Shown: positions 1-5,324 of the stretch, one piece after another
How the letters are laid out: the number at the start of each line of letters is the position of its first letter
Position numbering within the stretch: position 1 is the first letter of the stretch
NCBI GenBank assembly: GCA_030598075.1
Contig: JAUVQP010000042.1
Span: 1-10,020, forward strand
Direction of reading: 5' to 3'
Length of the DNA stretch: 10,020 nucleotides
From: Miltoncostaeaceae bacterium
GTDB taxonomy: Bacteria; Actinomycetota; Thermoleophilia; Miltoncostaeales; Miltoncostaeaceae
Made by a program: the position numbers and the translations under genes
The notes under the pieces: generated by a model
Database searches by the model: none
Seen by the model: the letters and a program-made list of their open reading frames with translations, nothing else
Told to the model about the DNA's origin: nothing

Positions 1-175
1 CCACGGTGAGCAGCCGGGCGATCTCGCGGCGGCGCCCGCCGAGTTCGCCCGTGCGCTCCAACGAGCCCTGTGCGTGCTGGAAGCGAAGGTTGAGGTAAGC
101 CTCCCGCGCGCCGCTCAACTGCAGGGCAAGCTCCTCGTCGGTGAGCTCTCGCATCTCGCCTGGCTTCTCGGGCAC
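1..175 (-). CDS. rpmC: 50S ribosomal protein L29 (C-terminus cut off by window edge)
   Basis: L29 is a small protein of the large ribosomal subunit near the peptide exit tunnel. The visible 58 residues read as an L29 helical hairpin: the RELTDEELALQL segment, the YLNLRFQHAQGSLE signature, and RRREIARLLTV near the end. About ten C-terminal residues lie beyond position 1. The chosen start is GTG at 175-173, which shares one base with the rplP stop (TAGTG). An in-frame ATG at 154-152, just before RELTDEE, is an alternative that would give a protein seven residues shorter. The GTG is favoured because many high-GC L29 proteins carry a few residues before this motif and because it couples directly to rplP. 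The family call is firm; the start is less so. Confidence 0.93.
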   Translation of the reverse strand, partial: MPEKPGEMRELTDEELALQLSGAREAYLNLRFQHAQGSLERTGELGGRRREIARLLTV

Positions 176-588
176 TAGACCTCGTCCCGACTCACGACTT
201 TGCACTTGACCGGCAGCTTGCTCGCCGCCAGCCGCATGGCGTCGTGCGCGAGCCCTTCGGGCACGCCGGCGAGCTCGAACATGACCATGCCCGGCTTGAC
301 GACGGCGACCCAGGTCTCAGGCGCGCCCTTGCCCGAGCCCATGCGCGTCTCGGCCGGCTTCTTGGTGACCGGCATCTGCGGGAACAGGTTGATCCACACC
401 TTGCCGCCACGCTTGATGTGACGCGTCATCGCGACGCGCGCGGCCTCGATCTGCCGGTTGGTGATCCAGGCGGGCTCGAGCGACTTTAGGCCGTACTCAC
501 CGAAGTGCACCTCGGTGTGGCCCTTGGAGTTCCCCCGTCGGCGACCGCGATGCGACTTCCGGTACTTGGAGCGCTTCGGCATCAGCAT
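175..588 (-). CDS. rplP: 50S ribosomal protein L16
   Basis: L16 is a 137-residue large-subunit protein that binds 23S rRNA and helps organise the A-site and peptidyl-transferase region. The sequence starts MLMPKRSKYRKSHRG, the usual L16 N-terminus. It continues with FGEYGLKSLEPAWITNRQIEAAR, the RHIKRGGKVWI segment, TRMGSGKGAPE (the conserved loop near residues 81-90) and a C-terminal EGLAHDAMRLAASKLPVK block. Length matches the family (about 136-140 aa). The ATG at 588 overlaps the rpsC stop as TAATG, and an AGGAG Shine-Dalgarno sequence lies at 602-598, nine bases upstream and inside the end of rpsC. A second ATG two codons in is possible, but MLMPKR is the family norm. The next gene, rpmC, also overlaps by one base, so translation is probably coupled along this part of the operon. 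Confidence 0.98.
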   Translation of the reverse strand: MLMPKRSKYRKSHRGRRRGNSKGHTEVHFGEYGLKSLEPAWITNRQIEAARVAMTRHIKRGGKVWINLFPQMPVTKKPAETRMGSGKGAPETWVAVVKPGMVMFELAGVPEGLAHDAMRLAASKLPVKCKVVSRDEV

Positions 589-1406
589 TAGTTGCCACTC
601 CTGCCGCGCCCACCGGGGCCGCCAGGACCGCCGGGGCCGCCAGGACCGCCGGGGCCGCCGCGCCCACCGGGGCCGCCAGGACCGCCGGAGCCCTCCCCAC
701 GGCCCGCGCCGCCGCCACGACGGCGCCGCGGAGGAGGAGGAGCGGGCTCGTCCACGCGCGAGCGCGTGTCGGTGAACCCCTCGGGCATGACCTCGCCCTT
801 GTTGATCCACACCTTGACGCCGATGCGACCGAACGTGGTCTTCGCCTCGTGAAAGCCGTAGTCGATGTCGGCTCGGAGCGTGTGGAGCGGCACGCGTCCG
901 TCGGAGTAGTGCTCGGTGCGCGACATCTCCATCCCGCCGAGACGACCGGAGCACTGCACTTTCACGCCCTGGGCACCCGAGCGCATCGCCGAGCTGAGAG
1001 CGCGCTTCATCGCCCGCCGGAACGCGACACGGTTCTCGAGCTGCTCCGCGATGGACTGGGCGACGAGGTTGGCGTCCAACTCGGGGCGCTTGATCTCGTT
1101 GATGTTGACCTGGATCTGCTTGCCGGTGATGCGGGCGAGATCCCGCCGCAGAGCATTCACCTCGACGCCGCTCTTCCCGATGACAATGCCCGGCCGGGCG
1201 GTGTGGATGTCGACGGTCAGCTTCGCCTGGTCCTTGCGAATGCGGATCAGCGACAGACCGGCGTGGCTGAGCTTATTGGTGATGTGCGACCGGACGCGGT
1301 CGTCCTCCTCGAGGTACGCGGCCATGTCACGCTCGGTGAACCAGTTGCTCTGCCAACTCCCGATCACGCCAAGGCGGAAGCCGGTGGGGTGAATCTTCTG
1401 TCCCAT
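588..1406 (-). CDS. rpsC: 30S ribosomal protein S3 with a long Gly/Pro/Arg-rich C-terminal tail
   Basis: S3 is a small-subunit head protein that lines the mRNA entry channel. The 272-residue product begins MGQKIHPTGFRLGV. A type II KH domain contains the GxxG loop GKSG at residues 77-80, and the C-terminal S3 domain includes SGRLGGMEMSRTEHYSDGRVPLHTLRADIDYG (about 153-184) and TFGRIGVKVWINKGE (191-205). The conserved part ends near residue 215. Residues 221-272 form a low-complexity tail: PAPPPPRRRRGGG, then repeated GGP triplets ending in GRGRSGN. E. coli S3 has about 233 residues, so this tail is an extension and is partly built from a DNA tandem repeat. The start is ATG at 1406-1404, 13 bases after rplV; GGGAG nine bases upstream is a good ribosome binding site. 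The stop overlaps the rplP start. Confidence 0.97.
   Translation of the reverse strand: MGQKIHPTGFRLGVIGSWQSNWFTERDMAAYLEEDDRVRSHITNKLSHAGLSLIRIRKDQAKLTVDIHTARPGIVIGKSGVEVNALRRDLARITGKQIQVNINEIKRPELDANLVAQSIAEQLENRVAFRRAMKRALSSAMRSGAQGVKVQCSGRLGGMEMSRTEHYSDGRVPLHTLRADIDYGFHEAKTTFGRIGVKVWINKGEVMPEGFTDTRSRVDEPAPPPPRRRRGGGAGRGEGSGGPGGPGGRGGPGGPGGPGGPGGPGGRGRSGN
603..688. repeat. In-frame tandem repeat coding the GGP tail of S3
   Basis: The 18-bp unit ccggggccgccaggaccg occurs at 613-630, again directly adjacent at 631-648, and a third time at 667-684. At a larger scale, 603-634 is identical to 657-688, giving a 54-bp period equal to three 18-bp units. Because 18 and 54 are multiples of three, expansion or contraction keeps the rpsC reading frame and only changes the number of Gly-Gly-Pro triplets. 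The repeat was read directly from the sequence. Likely copy-number variation between strains is an inference. Confidence 0.9.
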
Positions 1407-1419
1407 TCCTGAAGGCTCC

Positions 1420-1785
1420 CTACTCGGCCGCGACGGGCTCGAGGGTGACGGTGATGTGGCAGGTGCGCTTGTTGATGGGCGTTGCGCGGCCCATGGCCCG
1501 TGGACGATAGCGACGAAGCGTCGGCCCTTCGTCGACCGTGATGAGGGCGATCCAAAGCTCGGCGGCGTCAAGGCCCGCGTTGTGGTCTGCGTTGGCGGCA
1601 GCCGACTGCAGCACCTTGTGCACCGGCAGAGCCGCCGCCCGCGTGGAGTACGCGAGGATCGCGTGTGCTTCGTTGACCGTCTTGCCGCGCACGAGGTCGG
1701 CCACGAGGCGCGCCTTGCGGGGCGGAGTACGCACGAAACGCGCGGTCGCGGAGACGCGGGCGGGGGTGTCGGTGGACGCAGCCAC
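1420..1785 (-). CDS. rplV: 50S ribosomal protein L22
   Basis: L22 is a 121-residue large-subunit protein whose extended beta hairpin lines the nascent-peptide exit tunnel. The N-terminal region contains VRTPPRKARLVADLVRGKTVNEA, the conserved L22 core helix start. The long hairpin corresponds to about residues 84-107 (DEGPTLRRYRPRAMGRATPINKR), followed by the final strand HITVTLEP. Length is slightly above the usual 110-118 because of a short N-terminal leader (residues 1-9). The start is GTG at 1785-1783, three bases after the rpsS stop; no strong Shine-Dalgarno sequence is visible, so translation probably depends on ribosomes finishing rpsS. rpsS and rplV lie in the same frame, separated by the TAG stop at 1791-1789. 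rpsC follows 13 bases downstream. Confidence 0.97.
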   Translation of the reverse strand: MAASTDTPARVSATARFVRTPPRKARLVADLVRGKTVNEAHAILAYSTRAAALPVHKVLQSAAANADHNAGLDAAELWIALITVDEGPTLRRYRPRAMGRATPINKRTCHITVTLEPVAAE

Positions 1786-1788
1786 GAT

Positions 1789-2073
1789 CTAGCGACGCAT
1801 CGTCGTGGTTCGGTCCGACCCGGCGTGGCCGCGGTACGTGCGCGTGGGGGCGAACTCGCCCAGCTTGTGACCCACCATGCTCTCGGAGATGAACACGGGA
1901 ACGTGCTTGCGCCCATCGTGGACGGCGATGGTGTGGCCGACCATCTGGGGAAACACGGTGGACGACCGCGACCAGGTACGGACGATGGTCTTCTCGTTGG
2001 CCGCGTTCATGTCCTCGATGCGCTTCATGAGCCGCTCCTCGACAAACGGGCCCTTCTTGGCGCTGCGTCCCAC
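1789..2073 (-). CDS. rpsS: 30S ribosomal protein S19
   Basis: S19 is a 94-residue protein of the small-subunit head that contacts S13, 16S rRNA and the A-site finger. It shows the family core almost unbroken: RSAKKGPFVEERL near the start, VRTWSRSSTVFPQMVGHTIAVHDGRKHVPV (about 31-60), then MVGHKLGEFAPTRTYRGH (66-83). The C-terminus is short (AGSDRTTTMRR). The start is GTG at 2073-2071, with GGAG five bases upstream. The frame stays open further upstream to about 2178, but that translation is Arg/Ser-rich and unlike S19, so it is not used. The gene is separated from rplB by an unusual 165-nt spacer and followed by rplV after only three bases. Confidence 0.97.
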   Translation of the reverse strand: MGRSAKKGPFVEERLMKRIEDMNAANEKTIVRTWSRSSTVFPQMVGHTIAVHDGRKHVPVFISESMVGHKLGEFAPTRTYRGHAGSDRTTTMRR

Positions 2074-2238
2074 TAGTGCTCCGTTCCGGAGGCGGCGTGA
2101 TGACCCGGCGCGCGAAGACCGAGAGGAGCCCGGACGCCGGCGAGGCCGCCGACGGCCCCCATCGCCCGAGCGAAGCACCCACCATCCGCGACGACTTGCA
2201 GCCGCCGGATGGCACGGGAACCTTGGGGGCGGCGCACT
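2074..2238 (-). other. Structured spacer between rplB and rpsS
   Basis: This 165-nt gap has no recognisable coding region on either strand and sits inside an otherwise tightly packed operon. In the transcript sense it can form two hairpins found by eye. One has perfect 7-bp arms at 2212-2206 and 2188-2182 (CCATCCG pairing with CGGATGG), with partly paired sequence between them. The other has 7-bp arms at 2153-2147 and 2142-2136 around a 4-nt loop, with one G-U pair. No T-run follows either hairpin, so they do not look like terminators. Possible roles are RNA processing, protein binding or mRNA stability; all are inference. The rpsS ribosome binding site is at the downstream end of the gap. 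Confidence 0.5.
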
Positions 2239-3087
2239 CTAACGGCCTTCCACGTGCTTGCCACGCTTGCGGCCCCGCACGATCAGCTTGCTGCTGGACT
2301 TGTTCTTCTTGCGCGTGCGGTAGCCATGCGTCGGCACACCCCACGGCGTGACGGGGTGACGACCCGAATTGCTCTTGCCCTCACCGCCGCCGTGTGGGTG
2401 GTCCACCGGGTTCATGGCAGAGCCGCGCGTGGTGGGGCGCACGCCCTTCCAGCGGCTGCGGCCCGCCTTTCCCACGGTGAGGTTCTCATGCATGACGTTC
2501 CCGACCTGCCCGACGGTCGCCCGGCAGTCGAGGTGCACCAGGCGCATCTCGGACGAGGGGAGCCGAAGCGTGGCGTAGTCGCCGTCCTTCGCCATCAGCT
2601 GGGCCCCGACGCCTGCGGAGCGGCACATCTGACCCCCGCGGCCGCGATGGAGCTCGACGTTGTGAATGATGGTGCCCGTGGGGATGTCGCGCAGCGGAAG
2701 CGCGTTGCCCGGCCGGATGTCGGCGTCGGGTCCGCTCATCACCTTGTCGCCAACCCTCAGGCGGTTGGGCGCGAGAATGTACCGCTTCTCGCCGTCGTGG
2801 TAGTGAAGCAACGCGATGCGGGCGGAGCGGTTGGGGTCGTACTCGATGGCCGCGACCGTCGCGGGAACGGCGTCCTTCTGGCGCTTGAAATCGATCGTGC
2901 GGTAGCGGCGCTTGTGCCCGCCGCCCTTGTGGCGCGTGGTGATGCGACCCTTGTTGTTGCGCCCGCCGGTGCCGTGGATGGGCGCGATGAGCGACTTCTC
3001 GGGAGTCGACCTGGTGATCTCCTCGAAGTCGTCCGTCGTGACGAAGCGTCGACCCGGCGAAGTCGGCTTGTACTTCTTGATTCCCAT
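2239..3087 (-). CDS. rplB: 50S ribosomal protein L2
   Basis: L2 is one of the primary 23S rRNA binders, needed for subunit association and peptidyl-transferase activity. The 282-residue product matches the family length (about 273-280). Visible landmarks are MGIKKYKPTSPGRRF at the N-terminus, GGRNNKGRITTRHKGGGHKRRYR (41-63), the SH3-like part with IEYDPNRSARIALLHYHDGEKRYILAP, and the C-terminal RSRWKGVRPTTRGSAMNPVDHPHGGGEGKS. The last contains His230, equivalent to the functionally important E. coli His229. The basic tail KKNKSSSKLIVRGRKRGKHVEGR is normal for L2. The ATG start is at 3087, nine bases after the rplW stop, with a modest AGG eight bases upstream. The downstream gap to rpsS is unusually long. 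Confidence 0.98.
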   Translation of the reverse strand: MGIKKYKPTSPGRRFVTTDDFEEITRSTPEKSLIAPIHGTGGRNNKGRITTRHKGGGHKRRYRTIDFKRQKDAVPATVAAIEYDPNRSARIALLHYHDGEKRYILAPNRLRVGDKVMSGPDADIRPGNALPLRDIPTGTIIHNVELHRGRGGQMCRSAGVGAQLMAKDGDYATLRLPSSEMRLVHLDCRATVGQVGNVMHENLTVGKAGRSRWKGVRPTTRGSAMNPVDHPHGGGEGKSNSGRHPVTPWGVPTHGYRTRKKNKSSSKLIVRGRKRGKHVEGR

Positions 3088-3096
3088 CGCCGCTAC

Positions 3097-3411
3097 CTAT
3101 CCACCGGCTCCGGCCGCGTCGAAGAACTCGATCGAGTCCTCGGGCGACAGTTCCACGATCGCCTTCTTCCATCCCGGGCGCCGGCCCTTGCTGTAGCCGC
3201 GGCGCTTCGGCTTGCTGGGGACGCTCACGATGCGCACGTCGGTGACCGTGACATCGAAGTGCTCCTCGACCGCCTGGCGGATCTCGGTCTTGTGAGCCTC
3301 CTTGAGCACTCGGAAGGTGTACTGGTTGTGCGCCTGGACCAAGCGGAAGCTCTTCTCGGAGATGACCGGTCGCACGATGATGCCGCGGATGTTGTGCCGG
3401 ACATCGCTCAC
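3097..3411 (-). CDS. rplW: 50S ribosomal protein L23
   Basis: L23 is a 104-residue large-subunit protein at the exit of the peptide tunnel, where trigger factor and SRP dock. The sequence shows IIVRPVISEKSFRLVQAHNQYTFRV (about 11-35), the helix EIRQAVEEHFDVTVTDVRIV and the basic loop SKPKRRGYSKGRRPGWKKAIVEL, followed by the short strand EDSIEFFDA. These are the L23 hallmarks and the length is normal. The start is GTG at 3411-3409, inside a GTGA overlap with the rplD stop (4 nt), with GAGG seven bases upstream at 3422-3419. The overlap implies translational coupling to rplD. Confidence 0.97.
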   Translation of the reverse strand: MSDVRHNIRGIIVRPVISEKSFRLVQAHNQYTFRVLKEAHKTEIRQAVEEHFDVTVTDVRIVSVPSKPKRRGYSKGRRPGWKKAIVELSPEDSIEFFDAAGAGG

Positions 3412-4280
3412 GAGGCCGCCTCGTCGTCGGAGCCATCCTTCTCGCCCCGGGACTCGGCCTCGACGCTCCCCTCCGGAGCGTCGGTGGCGGCATCATCGTC
3501 GGGCGAGGCATCGCCCGAGGGCTCATCCGCCGCCCTCGCGGCGTCGTGCGCGGGGGCCTCATCCTCGACCGGCGGCGCGGGCGCCGCGGCCGGTGTCCTC
3601 TTCTTCTTCTTGCGGGGCTTGGGCTTGCGCTTCGCCTCGACGTCGTCGACGTCGACCGGAGCCTCGGTGAGGCGCTCCCACACGGCCCGCTCGACGAGCA
3701 TGCCGCGCACCAACATGATGTCCGCCGTCTCGACGCCCTCGGCGGCGATGACCTCGACCCCGGCAATGTTGCGGAACGACTTCGCCTCGACCGAGTTCGG
3801 GTCGTCCAGAAGGATTCCGAGGGGCCGAGGGTCGAGCTCGTCGGGCGCCTGACGAAGGTACTCCACGGCGCGCTTCGTCGAAGGCGCGTCCCAACCGGTC
3901 GGATCCATGACCGCGACCGTCCCGCGCTCGGCGTGCGCCCGGAGCGCCGACAGGAACGACTGGCGCCTCGCTTTGCGGTTGACCTTCCCGCCGTGGCGTC
4001 GGGGGCTGGGCCCGAAAGTGACGCCGCCGCCGGTCCAGATGGGCGAGCGGATGGAGCCGGCCCGCGCCCGGCCAGAGCCCTTCTGGCGCCACGGCTTGCG
4101 GCCTCCGCCCCGCACCTCGCCGCGCGTGAGCGTGGAGTGCGTTCCCGCGCGGCGCCACGCCAACTCGGCCACGACGGTCTCGTGGATGAGGTGGGGCTTG
4201 ATCTCCTGCTCGGCGAGCACCGGCGCGAGCGCGGCCCGGCCGTGGGTCACGCCCTCCTCGTTGAGCACGGCGACGGTCAT
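3408..4280 (-). CDS. rplD: 50S ribosomal protein L4 with an about 80-residue charged C-terminal extension
   Basis: L4 binds 23S rRNA and part of it lines the exit tunnel; in E. coli it also represses the S10 operon. Residues 1 to about 207 match L4: ATG-started MTVAVLNEEG, the conserved tunnel loop THSTLTRGEVRGGGRKPWRQKGSGRARAGS (47-76), PIWTGGGVTFGPSPRRHGGKVNRKARR, and the C-terminal fold ending VERAVWERLTEA. Usual length is about 205, but this protein has 290 residues. The extra part (208-290) begins with a lysine-rich patch (KRKPKPRKKKKR, 217-228), then a Pro/Ala stretch, then a strongly acidic Asp/Glu/Ser/Ala tail to the end. It looks intrinsically disordered. The frame is continuous and the rplW overlap lies at its end, so this is not a frameshift artefact. 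A GAGG site is five bases before the start, and the start overlaps the rplC stop by 4 nt (ATGA). Confidence 0.96.
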   Translation of the reverse strand: MTVAVLNEEGVTHGRAALAPVLAEQEIKPHLIHETVVAELAWRRAGTHSTLTRGEVRGGGRKPWRQKGSGRARAGSIRSPIWTGGGVTFGPSPRRHGGKVNRKARRQSFLSALRAHAERGTVAVMDPTGWDAPSTKRAVEYLRQAPDELDPRPLGILLDDPNSVEAKSFRNIAGVEVIAAEGVETADIMLVRGMLVERAVWERLTEAPVDVDDVEAKRKPKPRKKKKRTPAAAPAPPVEDEAPAHDAARAADEPSGDASPDDDAATDAPEGSVEAESRGEKDGSDDEAAS

Positions 4281-4900
4281 TGCGGCCTCACGACGACAAT
4301 GCCGTTCACGCTCCCGGGGATCGCGCCCTTCACGAACAGGAGGTCGCGCCCCGGGTCGACATCGACGACTTGGACGCCGCGCTGCGTGACCGTCTCGCCG
4401 CCCATGCGGCCGCTCATGCGAGTGCCTTTGAAGACGCGGGCGGGATCCGCCGCGGCTCCGATCGAGCCCCCCTGACGGACGTTGTGCGAGCCGTGGGTCA
4501 CGGGACCCCGGCTGAAATTGTGCCGCTTGATCGTTCCCGCGTAGCCCTTGCCCTTCGAGGTACCCGTGACGCGGAGGAGCTGACCGGGCTCGAAGCTCCC
4601 GACGGTGACCAGGTCGCCCGGCGACAGCTCGTCGGCGTCGAGCTCCTCGGCCGTGAACTCGTGCAGATGCCGAAGCGCCGGAGCGCCGGCCTTCTCGAGA
4701 TGACCCAACTTCGGTTTGTTGAGCAGCTTCGGGCGCACGGCTCCGTAGCCGAGCTGAATGGCGGCGTAACCGTCGCGGTCCTCCGTGCGGACCTGGGTGA
4801 CATGACAGGGCCCGGCCTGGATGACCGTCAGCGCGATCCTCGAGCCGTCCTCGCCGAAGATCTGCGTCATGCCGAGCTTGGTGCCGATGATCGCGGCCAC
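4277..4900 (-). CDS. rplC: 50S ribosomal protein L3
   Basis: L3 is an early-assembly 23S rRNA binder whose long loop approaches the peptidyl-transferase centre. The 207-residue product has the typical N-terminus IIGTKLGMTQIFGEDG, the central GTSKGKGYAGTIKRHNFSRGPVTHGSHNVRQGGSIG (113-148) and FKGTRMSGRMGGETVTQRGVQVVDVD (157-182). Length is normal. After GSIG the sequence reads AAADP, so the glutamine methylated in E. coli L3 is absent; this is also common in Gram-positive lineages. The start is GTG at 4900-4898. No clear Shine-Dalgarno sequence precedes it. Instead, the in-frame TAG stop of a 14-codon mini-frame is directly adjacent, hinting at coupled initiation. The stop overlaps rplD by 4 nt. 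Confidence 0.97.
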   Translation of the reverse strand: MAAIIGTKLGMTQIFGEDGSRIALTVIQAGPCHVTQVRTEDRDGYAAIQLGYGAVRPKLLNKPKLGHLEKAGAPALRHLHEFTAEELDADELSPGDLVTVGSFEPGQLLRVTGTSKGKGYAGTIKRHNFSRGPVTHGSHNVRQGGSIGAAADPARVFKGTRMSGRMGGETVTQRGVQVVDVDPGRDLLFVKGAIPGSVNGIVVVRPQ

Positions 4901-4945
4901 CTAGCGTTGCCGCCGCGCGCGTGAGGGGTCGAGACGCCGGGCCAT
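4901..4945 (-). CDS. Possible 14-codon mini-cistron linking rpsJ to rplC
   Basis: The rpsJ stop overlaps an ATG as TGATG (4947-4943). That ATG opens a 14-codon frame, MARRLDPSRARRQR, ending with TAG at 4903-4901, directly next to the rplC GTG in the same frame. AAGG lies four bases before the ATG. A ribosome ending rpsJ could restart here and be delivered to the rplC start, which lacks a recognisable Shine-Dalgarno sequence. The peptide has no known relatives that I recognise and is very basic. Short open frames arise often by chance in GC-rich DNA, so this is only a candidate; its position is its main support. Confidence 0.3.
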   Translation of the reverse strand: MARRLDPSRARRQR

Positions 4946-5253
4946 CACACCTTGATCTCGATGTCGACGCCCGCGGGGAGATCGAGCCGCATGAGCGAGT
5001 CGACCGTCTTGGGCGTGGGCGAGTAGATGTCGATGAGCCGCTTGTGGGTACGGATCTCGAAGTGCTCGCGCGAGTCCTTGTCCTTGAACGGACCGCGAAT
5101 GACGCAGTAGACGTTGCGCTCGGTCGGCAACGGAACAGGGCCCGAGATCGTGGCCCCGCTGCGCTGCGCCTGCTCGACGATCGACGCGGCGCTCTTGTCG
5201 AGCTGCTCGTGGTCGTAGGCCTTCAGCCTGATTCTGATTTTGTTCTGCTGCAC
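4945..5253 (-). CDS. rpsJ: 30S ribosomal protein S10
   Basis: S10 is a 102-residue small-subunit head protein (NusE), which also joins NusB in antitermination complexes. The sequence is a textbook S10: KIRIRLKAYDHEQLDKSAASIVEQA, then SGPVPLPTERNVYCVIRGPFKDKDSREHFEIRTHKRLIDIYSPTPKTVDSLMRLDLPAGVDIEIKV. Length matches the family. The start is GTG at 5253-5251, with GGAG seven bases upstream at 5264-5261. It is the first ribosomal gene of the S10 operon. Only 71 nt separate it from tuf, and most of that is taken up by a terminator-like hairpin, so its transcription must come by readthrough or from a promoter inside tuf. Confidence 0.98.
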   Translation of the reverse strand: MQQNKIRIRLKAYDHEQLDKSAASIVEQAQRSGATISGPVPLPTERNVYCVIRGPFKDKDSREHFEIRTHKRLIDIYSPTPKTVDSLMRLDLPAGVDIEIKV

Positions 5254-5266
5254 TCAGTGGCTCCGG

Positions 5267-5311
5267 AGAGAGAAAAGCCCCGCCGCCTCCTGGTCGGGAG
5301 GGGGCGGGGCT
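5267..5311 (-). terminator. Intrinsic terminator or attenuator between tuf and rpsJ
   Basis: In the minus-strand transcript a 15-bp stem (5311-5297 pairing with 5290-5276, 14 of 15 pairs Watson-Crick, one C-C mismatch) closes a 6-nt loop. It is followed by UUU and then CUCUCUCC (U-rich to about 5267). The outer nine pairs are perfect and GC-rich. This is a classic Rho-independent terminator shape, placed 14 nt after the tuf stop. The rpsJ ribosome binding site begins only a few bases beyond the T-rich run. That leaves no room for a new promoter between them, so partial termination (attenuation) is the more likely role. Confidence 0.85.
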
Positions 5312-5324
5312 CCGAACGGCCCGA

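Noticed and set aside
1789..2178. Longer rpsS start giving a 129-residue S19
   Set aside because: The extra 35 residues are Arg/Ser low complexity and unlike S19; GTG at 2073 has a good GGAG site and gives the normal 94-residue length.
2209..3852. Long plus-strand open frame (547 codons) opposite rplB, rplW and rplD
   Set aside because: It runs antisense to three unmistakable ribosomal protein genes, has Arg/Ala/Val-rich translation with no family signature, and such frames are expected in high-GC DNA.
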